A DNA stretch of 64,000 nucleotides from Singulisphaera sp. (lineage in GTDB: Bacteria > Planctomycetota > Planctomycetia > Isosphaerales > Isosphaeraceae), in assembly GCA_027451445.1 (NCBI GenBank), contig DAIDJG010000536.1, positions 1 to 64,000 of the forward strand, read 5' to 3'. Of this stretch, positions 25,312 through 33,823 are shown in pieces (position 1 is the first letter of the stretch; each line of letters starts with the position of its first letter). Both the position numbers and the translations under genes were made by a program. The notes below the pieces were generated by a model. It made no database searches and was not told the origin of the DNA. It saw only the letters and a program-made list of their open reading frames with translations.

Positions 25312-25572
25312 ATGACGACCATCCTGTTCGACTCGACCCGCCCCGTCAAGCCCGTCAACCGCCTGTTCGGCCTCGGCCTGGCCAAGAGCCGCCCCACCCG
25401 CCAGCGCTTCCAGCCCACCCCCGAAGACATCGCCTGGAACGCCGAGACCAGCCCCCTCAACCGCTCGAATTACGAAGTCGTCGGCCCCACCGCCTATGAC
25501 CTCCACGTCGACCAGATGGCCCAGGAGGCCGCCTGGCAGGCCAGCTACGAAGCGGGCTACGTCGCCTGCTGA
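25312..25572 (+). CDS. Small hypothetical protein expressed from strong promoter
   Basis: 86 residues, ATG 25312 preceded by AAGGAG. Sequence MTTILFDSTRPVKPVNRLFG then FQPTPEDIAWNAETSP, ending AYEAGYVAC with two Cys-free segments before. I recall similar short proteins in planctomycete genomes, sometimes near mobile elements. No membrane segment. It is followed by a GC-rich hairpin (25582-25612). The strong promoter and leader suggest a highly expressed or regulated product. Confidence 0.65.
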   Translation: MTTILFDSTRPVKPVNRLFGLGLAKSRPTRQRFQPTPEDIAWNAETSPLNRSNYEVVGPTAYDLHVDQMAQEAAWQASYEAGYVAC

Positions 25573-25581
25573 AACCCTCAC

Positions 25582-25612
25582 GGCCCCTGGGAGTCGTTCC
25601 CGGGGGCCTTCC
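25582..25612 (+). terminator. GC-rich hairpin after the 86-residue gene
   Basis: GGCCCCTGGGA (25582-25592) pairs with TCCCGGGGGCC (25598-25608), one mismatch, then TTCCTT. It may attenuate transcription into the following genes. Confidence 0.55.
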
Positions 25613-25639
25613 TTGACCAGCAAGATGGAGGGTTTCACG

Positions 25640-25855
25640 ATGGCCACGACAGACGACCCGATGGACTTCCCGCGACGCGTGACCAGTTCGGTCCCAATGT
25701 CCGCACCGCCGGCGGTCGATCGCCGCAAGGGCGTTTCGCTCGACCTCGACGAAGAGGTTCGGCTCGAGCGCGACGCCGACGTTGACCGGTACCACGAATG
25801 GCAAGGGCGTATGAGCGCCTGGCTCCGCAACCCGGTCGGACCGCAGCCTTACTAA
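25640..25855 (+). CDS. Small hypothetical protein
   Basis: 71 residues from ATG 25640, preceded by GGAGGG. Acidic and charged (GVSLDLDEEVRLERDADVDRYHEW). No family recognised. It follows the 86-residue gene after a terminator-like hairpin and is likely in the same leftover transcript. Confidence 0.5.
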   Translation: MATTDDPMDFPRRVTSSVPMSAPPAVDRRKGVSLDLDEEVRLERDADVDRYHEWQGRMSAWLRNPVGPQPY

Positions 25856-25918
25856 GGATCCCTAGGGCAAGGAAGCCCATCACCCCATATCTTGACGCGA
25901 ATCAAGCCAGGAGACATC

Positions 25919-26203
25919 ATGCATAGCATCATCGGACACGACGGAGCGACCACGATCCCCACCATTCCCCGGTTCTCGCCTGACGTTGACGGCCCTGAAG
26001 GGCGTTTTCCGATCCGAACCCGCAGTCAACAACTCTTCACGTGCCGGAAGACCGGCTTACGCCTGATGGGCGAGATCACGACGATCGTGGCCGAGGAGTC
26101 GGACTGGACCTCCCTACCGGAGTCACTCGATCCTGCGTGGTCGGTGGCGCGTACGGATGACCTCGTGGTTGCGACTCGGACGTTACTGGCGAACGCGGAC
26201 TGA
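25919..26203 (+). CDS. Small hypothetical protein
   Basis: 94 residues from ATG 25919 with CAGGAG upstream; a TTG at 25892 is a less likely start. Contains FTCRKTGLRLMGEITTIVAEESDW, suggesting a small beta-rich fold. No family recognised. It ends before a strong hairpin. Confidence 0.5.
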   Translation: MHSIIGHDGATTIPTIPRFSPDVDGPEGRFPIRTRSQQLFTCRKTGLRLMGEITTIVAEESDWTSLPESLDPAWSVARTDDLVVATRTLLANAD

Positions 26204-26225
26204 ACACGGCCGGCGCGCAGGCCCT

Positions 26226-26264
26226 GGACCGCCGCGGATCCCTGGGAGGGGGTCTCGGCGGTCC
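26226..26264. terminator. Hairpin between convergent genes
   Basis: GGACCGCCG (26226-26234) pairs with CGGCGGTCC (26256-26264), followed by TTTCAC on the plus strand. It separates the plus-strand small genes from the minus-strand membrane protein. Confidence 0.6.
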
Positions 26265-26280
26265 TTTCACGCTTGATGCC

Positions 26281-26949
26281 TTACCGCACCGTCCAAGTCA
26301 CCATCGCGTTCACGAGCGCAACCCGGACCCGTTTGACGAACTCAGCGTCTTCATCCTTCAGGGTCTCGCTCTGGCCGGACGACATCCAAAGCCGCAGGAG
26401 CTGCGTATCTGGAGTCTTGCTGGCCACGTAGGCGGCGGCTGCGATCGAGGCCGCGCCAATCACGACCCCCGCAGCGGCAATAACGCCACCGATCGCCAGA
26501 CCGCCAATCACGAAGACGGCGCCGAACAGGCTAAGGCAAATCGGCACCACCTTATCGCCGCTCTGGGAATCCGACTCGATCGAAACCAGGTGGGCAACCG
26601 CATAGACTCGCGCTGCGCCAATGACGATTCGGCGGTCGGTCACCATCACGAACTTTTCCTTGAGCAACTGACGCTCGCCGTACGGCGTAAGGGGTACCGC
26701 GGTCGGGGATGGGTCGGATTCTTCGCTATCCTCGGCTTCATCGACATCCGCCTCGGCATCGCTGACCGCGGAGGGAAGCGGCGGCGGCCCGTTCGAGGCC
26801 CCGTCGATGTCGATCGCAAGGATCGCCTCGAGCGCGGGCTCTGGAACGTCCATGATCGCCCCACAGGCCTTGCAGCGGCCCTTCTTGCCCGCGGCCTCAT
26901 CGGGCGCGTAGATGACTTTGCCGCACTTGCACGTTACCTCGATCGACAT
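26281..26949 (-). CDS. DUF6232-like membrane protein with N-terminal zinc ribbon
   Basis: 222 residues from ATG 26949. N-terminus CKCGKVIYAPDEAAGKKGRCKACG is a zinc ribbon of the C-x-C...C-x2-C type. An acidic linker (about 50-90) leads to FVMVTDRRIVIGAARVYAVAHLVSIES, two hydrophobic segments (LSLFGAVFVIGGLAIGGVIAAAGVV), and a C-terminal LRLWMSSGQSETLKDEDAEFVKRVRVALVNAM. That order matches DUF6232 phage and bacterial membrane proteins of unknown role. It could reduce superinfection or be a cargo gene. It is transcribed alone on this strand. Confidence 0.65.
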   Translation of the reverse strand: MSIEVTCKCGKVIYAPDEAAGKKGRCKACGAIMDVPEPALEAILAIDIDGASNGPPPLPSAVSDAEADVDEAEDSEESDPSPTAVPLTPYGERQLLKEKFVMVTDRRIVIGAARVYAVAHLVSIESDSQSGDKVVPICLSLFGAVFVIGGLAIGGVIAAAGVVIGAASIAAAAYVASKTPDTQLLRLWMSSGQSETLKDEDAEFVKRVRVALVNAMVTWTVR

Positions 26950-27108
26950 GGCCAGCTCCCTTGTGCGCAGACTTTCTCCCCTTTCATCGGACCGAAGCCG
27001 GGACCGTTCAGCAAGGGAAAAAAGCAAGGATTCACTTTCGCCTCATGTTAGAGATTTCCGAATCGAATATTAGATTTAGAAAGACTTTTGAAATCTGAAA
27101 GTCATTAC

Positions 27109-27137
27109 TTGACACTAGCCGTCGTGCGTGGACAATG
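27109..27137 (+). promoter_or_regulatory. Probable promoter of the right-hand cluster
   Basis: TTGACA at 27109-27114 with a GACAAT -10-like box after 16 bases (27131-27136). It would begin transcription near 27144, upstream of the excisionase-like gene and the tail module. The -10 is a four-of-six match. Confidence 0.45.
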
Positions 27138-27173
27138 GAATCAATCGGGTCAATCAGCACAGAGGGCCTAAAC

Positions 27174-27380
27174 GTGCCAGAGCAACCCCGCATGAGCATT
27201 CCGGAGGCGGCCAAGCTCCTCGGGATCTCTCGATCGTCCATGCAAAGGATCGTCCGGGCCGGACGCGTGGCGTCGATCCAGGTACCGGGCATGAGGACAC
27301 GCCGGTTACTACGCGAGGACGTCGAGCAGCTCGCCCGCGCGTCGATCCGGCCCGCGACCGTAGCCAGTGGAGAGTCATGA
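27174..27380 (+). CDS. Excisionase-family helix-turn-helix protein
   Basis: About 68 residues from GTG 27174, preceded by AGAGGG; the ATG at 27135 overlaps the promoter -10 and is unlikely. MSIPEAAKLLGISRSSMQRIVRAGRVASIQVPG then TRRLLREDVEQLA is a typical MerR-like excisionase HTH. It is the first gene of the plus-strand tail cluster, so it may regulate that transcript. It overlaps the following zinc-ribbon gene as ATGA. Confidence 0.75.
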   Translation: MPEQPRMSIPEAAKLLGISRSSMQRIVRAGRVASIQVPGMRTRRLLREDVEQLARASIRPATVASGES

Positions 27381-27589
27381 TGGGGGTGCACCAACGGATT
27401 ACGTGCGATCGGTGCGGAACTCTCATCGAGGCCGGTCGTACCGTGCTCCGCGCAGAGTGCGGTCCCCACCGGGATCGGTTCCCGACTTTTGACATCTGCG
27501 TCTCGTGCTGTGAAGACCTCATCGCCTGGTTTTCAGCAATCCACACGACCCAGGAGGCTCACGCGAATGTCGGTCAAAACAACGTGTGA
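27377..27589 (+). CDS. Zinc-ribbon small protein, tandem paralog 1
   Basis: 70 residues, start overlapping the previous stop (ATGA). CDRCGTLIEAGR then DICVSCCEDLIAWFSA fit a four-cysteine ribbon. The next gene encodes a similar protein, and the two overlap, suggesting a tandem duplication. Function unknown. Confidence 0.55.
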   Translation: MMGVHQRITCDRCGTLIEAGRTVLRAECGPHRDRFPTFDICVSCCEDLIAWFSAIHTTQEAHANVGQNNV

Positions 27590-27920
27590 TCGGTGCAAGT
27601 GCGATCTCGGGCCGGCCGACGACCGGGTCACGATCACCTGGGAGCCATCACCGCTCGCCCAGATGGTTCCCCCGGCCGATCTCTGCGAGCGCTGCACGGC
27701 GGCCCTTCTTTGCTGGATCGACGGCATTCGCGAGCCGGCTCTCGCTGGCGGGCTCGAGTCCATGACCGAGCAGGACCTCGAGCGGTTCAGGGCGAAGCTA
27801 GCTGCATCCGGGGTAGACATGGACGCCGAAGTAAGAGTCACTGGCTTCCGGGGCGTTCTCGGCTCGCCCAACGATGACGATGACGATCTCTCGTTTGATC
27901 TTAAACCGTCGTGGAATTGA
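27567..27920 (+). CDS. Zinc-ribbon small protein, tandem paralog 2
   Basis: 117 residues from ATG 27567, preceded by CAGGAGG inside the previous gene. CDRCKCDLGPADD then LCERCTAALLCWIDG parallel the previous protein, with an acidic extension (DDDDDLSFDLKP). It ends nine bases before the tape-measure gene. It could be a tail assembly or regulatory factor; that is inference from position. Confidence 0.6.
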   Translation: MSVKTTCDRCKCDLGPADDRVTITWEPSPLAQMVPPADLCERCTAALLCWIDGIREPALAGGLESMTEQDLERFRAKLAASGVDMDAEVRVTGFRGVLGSPNDDDDDLSFDLKPSWN

Positions 27921-27929
27921 GCGCTCGCC

Positions 27930-30014
27930 ATGCCAGATCGTGAATACAACCTGATATATAAGAGCGACAATACCGACATCCTGTCAAAGACCGCGCAAGT
28001 CATTGCGGCCTTGACGGCCCTTGACGCCATGGCCGTCAAGACGAATTCGAGCCTCAGTGGGTTTGCCGGCGGAGGCGGACGGTCGGCAGCCGCAGCGTCC
28101 CGGCAAATCCAAAAGCTCGACGCCGCGATGGTCGCCCTTCAGGCTCAGGCCGCCACAACAAGGAGCTCTCTGGCTAGCATCGGGAGCGGTCTCGGCGCGG
28201 TTAGTGGAAAAGCCGGGAGCGCCACGTCTGCCCTCGGGCGCTTCGGTGCCGCCGGTCTTGCCCTCGGCGCTGTCCATAAGGTTCTCGGCGACGTGCTTAA
28301 AGCCACGGAGGAACTTGAACAATACTGGAAATCGCTTTCAAAGGAAGCAATTGGGTTTCGCGATTCGCTCAGGGAACTCAAGGACATCACCGGCCATAAA
28401 GGCCCGACGGACAAGGTTGTCGAGAAGAACGTTCTCGACATTTCCAATGAAGCCCACATGATGCCGGCGGCGGCCCGGGAACTCTATCAGAGCGCCGAAA
28501 ACATCCTCCCGGCCGCGAGAGAGAAGGGCAACATTGTGCCCGAAGCGGGAGAGACCGTTGAAGAGCTTCAACATAAAATCATTGTTCAGGCCGCAAAGTT
28601 GGGGCGAGAGAAGGGAATCGACGAGGCGGCGGTTGGCGAGGCGGTAGGGACGGCTGCACTGTTCGGGAAGGTCCACAACGTCCAGGAAGCCATGGAGCCA
28701 CTCGGGACCGCATTCGAGGGTCTCAGTCGTGGAAACCTTCGCTACAGCACGGCCGTGCCAGCTCTGAACGAAGCGGCGGCCGCCATGGTGACACCCGAGA
28801 AAGCGGCTGCGGATGCAGAAAACGACGATGACGAGGGGAACCGGGCCAGGGCTGGAAGGCTCGGAAGCTATGGCGAAGCCGGCGTCTATATGGGTGTGGT
28901 TTCGTTGGGCACCGGCCAGCGCAACCCGCAAAAAGCCAAGGAACGCATGATCCAGGTCAGTCGGCTCCTCAACACGTCGTCCGACAAGGGACGCGCGGCC
29001 CTCAAGGGAGCCGGCATCACGGACGAAATGACAGACACCGACAAGCTCATTCAGTTGCGCAAGTACACGGATGAGCGAAGCGCGAAGGATAAGAAGTTCG
29101 ATACTCAGGATTGGCTCAAACAGAATAAACTTGGAAGCGACCGAACCCGGGAAGCGACCATCGCCGTGCTGAAAAATGCCGACGTGCTCGACACACGGCT
29201 CCGGGAGCTCGGGGTCGAGTCGTACCAGGATCGAAAGACCCCCGAGAAGCGCGCAGCCGCCCTAAAGATCCGGACCGAGACGGCCCGTAGGACGGTCGAA
29301 AACTCCAACAAGTTTGCGGAGAGCGATCCAACCGCACTCGCCGCTGGCGCGGAGTCCGCGAACAAGGTTTGGGAGCTTCAGACCGGTGAGGAGATGTCGG
29401 CATACGAAACCGCGAAACGATACGCCGACGTTCGAATGAAGTTCAAAAACCCAGCCCATATGGGCGTTGATCAGTGGGCACACCAGAACTTTTTCCAACC
29501 TTTCAACCTGATGGCATACGGAGAAGGCTCGAAGGAAATGCACCTGGTAGCGGGTTTTGAGTCGTCCGCCTCCGAGGGTAAGGAGTGGCACGGCACCGGT
29601 GCGCGTCCCACGCTCATCCGGGAAGGGAAAAAAGTTGGTGTGGACGTCGAGAGGCAGTTCCCCGAGGTCTACTCTCACGACCTTCCTACACGTGCGAAAG
29701 CGTTCGGGGAAGCCGCGCGGGCGGTCCAGGGCGCCGGGGGGGATCCGTACGCTGCCAAGGAGGTGCAGGCCTTTCAACGGCAGCGCATCCCTGGCTTCGG
29801 TACCGCGTCCGAACCCCCAGGGCAGCGCCAGCTCAACGATCCTGGAGTTGCCAGGGACGTCAATCAACTCGTGAAGGAAACGCAAGAAACGAACCGTCTA
29901 TTGCGTGATGGACTCCAACGCCCGGGCGGCGCCGGTGGCAGCATCCCACAGGGCGGCGGCCCGGTACCGGTGGCGCCCGTAAACATCCCAGGCCAAGGCC
30001 CTGTGAGGGAATAA
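27930..30014 (+). CDS. Phage-type tail tape measure-like protein
   Basis: 694 residues. The N-terminus has a coiled-coil/Ala-Gly-Ser-rich part (KLDAAMVALQAQAATTRSSLASIGSGLGAVSG then ALGRFGAAGLALGAV), with the expected small hydrophobic stretch, and a long helical remainder. This is the appearance of tail tape measure proteins. If real, its length would give a tail of about 100 nm by the rule of 1.5 angstrom per residue. The 3' end overlaps the next gene by one base (TAATG). No lysozyme or peptidase domain is evident. Confidence 0.65.
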   Translation: MPDREYNLIYKSDNTDILSKTAQVIAALTALDAMAVKTNSSLSGFAGGGGRSAAAASRQIQKLDAAMVALQAQAATTRSSLASIGSGLGAVSGKAGSATSALGRFGAAGLALGAVHKVLGDVLKATEELEQYWKSLSKEAIGFRDSLRELKDITGHKGPTDKVVEKNVLDISNEAHMMPAAARELYQSAENILPAAREKGNIVPEAGETVEELQHKIIVQAAKLGREKGIDEAAVGEAVGTAALFGKVHNVQEAMEPLGTAFEGLSRGNLRYSTAVPALNEAAAAMVTPEKAAADAENDDDEGNRARAGRLGSYGEAGVYMGVVSLGTGQRNPQKAKERMIQVSRLLNTSSDKGRAALKGAGITDEMTDTDKLIQLRKYTDERSAKDKKFDTQDWLKQNKLGSDRTREATIAVLKNADVLDTRLRELGVESYQDRKTPEKRAAALKIRTETARRTVENSNKFAESDPTALAAGAESANKVWELQTGEEMSAYETAKRYADVRMKFKNPAHMGVDQWAHQNFFQPFNLMAYGEGSKEMHLVAGFESSASEGKEWHGTGARPTLIREGKKVGVDVERQFPEVYSHDLPTRAKAFGEAARAVQGAGGDPYAAKEVQAFQRQRIPGFGTASEPPGQRQLNDPGVARDVNQLVKETQETNRLLRDGLQRPGGAGGSIPQGGGPVPVAPVNIPGQGPVRE

Positions 30015-30610
30015 TGGACGAAGAACCGAAAAACGACCCTGGCTCCGAACAACCCTCCGATCCACCACTTCCCCCCGACGCCCCCACGCCTCGCGAGCGG
30101 ATGCGGAAAGCGTTCCGGCCTGGCGTGAAGCTCGTCGACCGCCACCGGCGGCTTTGGATCTTGCCGTGGTCCGGGATCTCACCGATCCTTTCTGAGGTCA
30201 GGGATAAGGTCTTTGATCTGTGCGCGCTCCGAAAGTCCGTTGGTATGACGGATCTCTACTATGCCTGCTCTATTCTTATTCAAGCAAACTATGATGTTGA
30301 CGATAAGGAAGTCGATGACATCATGACGGTGTGCGACGAACAAGAACTCGGCCGGGCCACGATCACGGCCCTGATCGGTCCGCAGCAGTTCCGGAGGACT
30401 CTCACCAACTGGATCGCAGCGTCTTTCTTCGCCAATGGCATCAATCCCGAGATTGTTCCGGCGGCCATGATTCCACATGTGATGTTTATTTTGGTCCGCA
30501 CCGGTCGAACGCTCGATCAAGAGTCCTACATCGAGTCGTGCGAGGCGGCCGGCAAGCGTGCGGCGCTGCTCCGTCAGTTTCAAATGCCGATGGGGCCGCC
30601 CCCCCAGTAA
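30014..30610 (+). CDS. Hypothetical protein of the tail module
   Basis: 198 residues. Proline- and acid-rich N-terminus (DEEPKNDPGSEQPSDPPLPPDAP) precedes a helical domain (LYYACSILIQANYDVDDKEVDDIM, then FRRTLTNWIAASFFANGINP). Overlaps the tape measure stop by one base. I do not recognise the family. The position directly after a tape measure would suit an assembly chaperone in phages, where the chaperone usually precedes it, so this is only a positional guess. Confidence 0.5.
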   Translation: MDEEPKNDPGSEQPSDPPLPPDAPTPRERMRKAFRPGVKLVDRHRRLWILPWSGISPILSEVRDKVFDLCALRKSVGMTDLYYACSILIQANYDVDDKEVDDIMTVCDEQELGRATITALIGPQQFRRTLTNWIAASFFANGINPEIVPAAMIPHVMFILVRTGRTLDQESYIESCEAAGKRAALLRQFQMPMGPPPQ

Positions 30611-30620
30611 GGAGTATCGC

Positions 30621-31073
30621 ATGGCCAGCATCCCGACCCTCATCGGAGAGCTTCAACGCTTTTGCGACGCGTTCGACTTCACGACCCCCGGCTTGGCCGA
30701 CGAGATTGCTGAGGCAGCCGCGGCGGGAATCGCGGTCAACATGGACGCAGAGCAGGACCCGGACGGTAACGCCTGGCCTGCGCTCTCGCCAGCTTACGAG
30801 GCCTGGAAGAGTGCTCACTTCCCGGGGCAGGAAATGGCGGTCTTACGTGGGGCCATGAAGACCGCTCAGCAGCTCAAGGGCGAAGTCGTCGCGACGCCCG
30901 GTGAAATAAAGCAAACGTACGGAGTGGACCCGCAGGCCCGCCAGGAGGCGACCCAGTTCCAGGAGGGTGATGCAAACCAACCTCCGCGGCCCTTCTACGC
31001 CTTCAGCAATGTCGCGGTCATGCTCGTCGACCAGGTCCTGGATCGTCGGTTTGACGTGGTTGTGCCTCCGTGA
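30621..31073 (+). CDS. Phage virion morphogenesis / tail-completion-like protein
   Basis: 150 residues, ATG 30621 with AAGGAG. MDAEQDPDGNAWPALSPAYEAWK and RPFYAFSN match the pattern of phage tail completion/virion morphogenesis proteins (PF05069-like: DPDGxxWxxLSPxY and RPFLGxS). In those phages the protein helps connect or complete the tail. The C-terminal segment (SNVAVMLVDQVLDRRFDVVVPP) is repeated in degraded form at 33595-33669, downstream of the next gene. Confidence 0.7.
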   Translation: MASIPTLIGELQRFCDAFDFTTPGLADEIAEAAAAGIAVNMDAEQDPDGNAWPALSPAYEAWKSAHFPGQEMAVLRGAMKTAQQLKGEVVATPGEIKQTYGVDPQARQEATQFQEGDANQPPRPFYAFSNVAVMLVDQVLDRRFDVVVPP

Positions 31074-31140
31074 CCCCATGTGCGTAAACCTCCGCAAATC
31101 TGCTCGACGCTCTCACAGACTTTCATATGAGGCTGCCGCG

Positions 31141-33564
31141 ATGCCAGTTTCCGACCCGTTTATTCCACAGCCAGACCAGAATGGTCAGACACCATCATGT
31201 CGCCCCTGCATCCCCATCAAGGTTTACCAGTGGGATGGTGAGTCGGACCCGGTCGAGTTCCCGAACGTGCGATGCCTGTCGATTCAGCAGACCCTCGGCC
31301 CCGATCCTGGCATGGCCGTGTTCCGGTACGTGTTCGACCAGCGCCCGTCCTCCCCAGGCCCCTACTACGTCGAGCAGGCCCTCAGTACGAACTACAACGG
31401 TCCGTACGTGATCACGCCGGCCATGCGGCTCTTGGTCTCGGCTACCCAACCGGACGGCACCCTGGTGTACATCTTCGACGGGATCGTGCTCGAGTTCGAC
31501 GGCATGATCGGGGGCGAGACCGAGGGTGTCACGTTTGAGGCCCAAGGGATCGCGTTGCACGCGTTTGATGATAAGGTGCAGGACGTGTTACAGCGTGACT
31601 GTGACGCGCCGACAACAGTCTCCGATGTCAAGGTCCAAAAGGTTCCGCAGTTCAACCCACGCGGCAAACCGAACCGTTGTCCTGATGACGCCAACTCGGG
31701 CACCCCACCGAACGATTACCCGGTGTTCCTCGATCCCACCTTGATCGGCCAATCAGAGGACGAACAGGATATCGAGGACGACAGTCCCGACCAGTCCGAC
31801 GACGCCGATCCTCCCGACCAATCCGAGACCGGCGCTCCCCAGCAGCTCTGGCGTCTCCACGATGCCGCCCGGTACCTACTCTTCCGCCACAACGCCCCTC
31901 CGGACGACGGTAGTGCGCCGTATGTCCAGAACCCCAAGGGCGAAGACCTCGATGCGCTCCTGATCTCCAGGGAGCCGATCAACGACGATTCCTTTGACCC
32001 CGGCGACTCCTCCACCTATAACGCCAAGGCGATCATTGTCCCCGACACGCCGTTCCTGGGCATGGCGTGGCCGACGTTGATCGACAAGCTCATCGAGCCC
32101 TACGGGTTCGCGTGCTGGTTCGCACTCTCTACCCGCAACCCTGACCAGAACTCCGAGTCCGACAGCGGCGGCGGCAGCGCCCCCACTCCCCAAACTGATT
32201 TCAAGATCCAGCTCAAGCAGCTCGCCCCCACCAAGCAGCTCGCCCTCCAGCAACGCCGCACCTTCAAGCAGTACAGCCCATTCGAGGCCAGCACGACGAA
32301 CCTCGGTGAGGCGCAGCTTGGCCGCGACCTCCGTCCGGTCCGAAACAAGATCATCGTCATGGGGGGTCTGAAGGAATACGAGTGTTCGTTGGTCCTGGCA
32401 CCGGCCTGGCAGTCGAGCGCGGACGACCTGGACAACCTCAGCAGCTTCCTGTCCACTGACGTTGCCTTTGCGACCGGAGAAACGTACAACGCGTACAGGA
32501 CCTGGATCTTCGATGAGGCGGGTGACGGCCACTATCCCAACGCGGTCTCGTCGGACAGGTCAAACACCGTTCCGAGCCTGGACGCCGTCTTCGGCAAGGG
32601 CAACTACGTGAAGAGTCATCGCCCGCCAATCGGGCAACTTTTCCAAAAGGACATCGCTGGCAAGGCACTCCAGTACCGGCTCTCGATGAGCGACGACTAC
32701 CCGGGTCCCTACCCGGCCGTCTGGGATGGCTCCGGAACCTGGCGGCATGTCAACGGTGGATTCCGGATGCTGCGCGACCGGATCGGGATCCGGGTGACGA
32801 TCAACAACCCAAATGCATGGTCGGTCGGGACCGCCAACCAGGGTAGCGACTTCCTCAAATCCTCGGTCGTCAAGATCATTGACTGTTTTGCGAACCCAAG
32901 CACGCCCGGCCCGACCGCCGCAAACCCCAACTTCTTTCTCAGGTTGACGTGCGTCATCAAGGGAGATCAGTGCATCGTCTCAATGCCCCCCCGGGCGGTC
33001 TCGTCGGCGCTCAACTATGATGTCGAGGAGATCGTTGATGCCAGGGATCGGTTCCACTACCAGGAGCGGAGTGCGAACTCGGAGTTCAACACGACCGACA
33101 AGGCTGTTGTGATTCGGGACGATACCAGCAAGATGGACGCCGAATCGAAGGCGCGTCGCAATGACCTGGAAGCCGGCGTCTTCGATGCCGAAATCCACAT
33201 TCCGAGGTTCACGACCTATTACGACCTGTGCGACCGCATCGACCAGATCGAGGGCCGTGATCTCTACCTGCGAACCGACAACGGCGGTCCCCGCTCGGCA
33301 CCAGTCTACCCGATCGTGATTGCGCGCCGGTGGGACTTCACGAACGGCCAACACACCTTCCTGACTTTATCCGATCGCGGCATGCACCATGGACGTCAGT
33401 CGGGCCGGGCGGAGCGGCTGAAGCGAAAGGCCAACACCATCAAGCGCACGGCCAAGGAAGCGGCCGACCTGGTGGGGCGTCACCCGTCCGAGCGTAAACA
33501 CGTTGGTTCGACATCCCTCAAGGGCGGCCTTTCGACAACGGACCCCGATCGCATGAGGTCATAG
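31141..33564 (+). CDS. Large tail-hub or baseplate-like protein
   Basis: 807 residues from ATG 31141. The N-terminal part (CLSIQQTLGPDPGMAVFRYVFD, then LLVSATQPDGTLVYIFDGIV) resembles a tail hub/late-control-D beta domain that binds the tail tube end. An acidic insert (EDEQDIEDDSPDQSDDADPPDQ) lies near 210. The rest is beta-rich and ends with a Lys/Arg-rich tail (LKRKANTIKRTAKEAADLV). I recognise the overall tail-hub-like pattern rather than a family. No lysozyme fold is evident. Confidence 0.45.
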   Translation: MPVSDPFIPQPDQNGQTPSCRPCIPIKVYQWDGESDPVEFPNVRCLSIQQTLGPDPGMAVFRYVFDQRPSSPGPYYVEQALSTNYNGPYVITPAMRLLVSATQPDGTLVYIFDGIVLEFDGMIGGETEGVTFEAQGIALHAFDDKVQDVLQRDCDAPTTVSDVKVQKVPQFNPRGKPNRCPDDANSGTPPNDYPVFLDPTLIGQSEDEQDIEDDSPDQSDDADPPDQSETGAPQQLWRLHDAARYLLFRHNAPPDDGSAPYVQNPKGEDLDALLISREPINDDSFDPGDSSTYNAKAIIVPDTPFLGMAWPTLIDKLIEPYGFACWFALSTRNPDQNSESDSGGGSAPTPQTDFKIQLKQLAPTKQLALQQRRTFKQYSPFEASTTNLGEAQLGRDLRPVRNKIIVMGGLKEYECSLVLAPAWQSSADDLDNLSSFLSTDVAFATGETYNAYRTWIFDEAGDGHYPNAVSSDRSNTVPSLDAVFGKGNYVKSHRPPIGQLFQKDIAGKALQYRLSMSDDYPGPYPAVWDGSGTWRHVNGGFRMLRDRIGIRVTINNPNAWSVGTANQGSDFLKSSVVKIIDCFANPSTPGPTAANPNFFLRLTCVIKGDQCIVSMPPRAVSSALNYDVEEIVDARDRFHYQERSANSEFNTTDKAVVIRDDTSKMDAESKARRNDLEAGVFDAEIHIPRFTTYYDLCDRIDQIEGRDLYLRTDNGGPRSAPVYPIVIARRWDFTNGQHTFLTLSDRGMHHGRQSGRAERLKRKANTIKRTAKEAADLVGRHPSERKHVGSTSLKGGLSTTDPDRMRS

Positions 33565-33594
33565 AAGCAATCGAATGGCGTACATTAAGACCTT

Positions 33595-33669
33595 TTTCTT
33601 CCGTCAACGACGTCGCGGTGATGCTCGTGGGTCCTGGATCGCCGATTCGACGCTGTCGTCCCGCCATGA
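33595..33669 (+). pseudogene. Degraded duplicate of the end of the tail-completion gene
   Basis: The frame reads SVNDVAVMLVG and, after a shift, VLDRRFDAVVPP and stop. It corresponds to 31001-31073 (SNVAVMLVDQ...VLDRRFDVVVPP) with a short deletion that breaks the frame. The pair flanks the tail-hub gene as an imperfect direct repeat of about 70 bp. Confidence 0.75.
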
Positions 33670-33701
33670 CATCCCCCAACTTACCACCCTTATGCCAGGT
33701 A

Positions 33702-33729
33702 CCAGTTAGCGCAAATTTGCGCGAACTGG
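33702..33729. promoter_or_regulatory. 28-bp near-palindrome, copy 2
   Basis: CCAGTTAGCGCAAA followed by its complement with one mismatch (A in the left arm faces G in the right). It shares the 26-bp core of 23900-23925. It lies in the gap before the terminase-small-like gene. No T-tract. Confidence 0.7.
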
Positions 33730-33823
33730 GGTCCGGCGGAATCCGCGGCGTGGCGTAACCCGTCCGACTTGATGAACACCGGTATCCCAGATACGCTTGA
33801 CGAGACCTCACGAGGATCCACCG

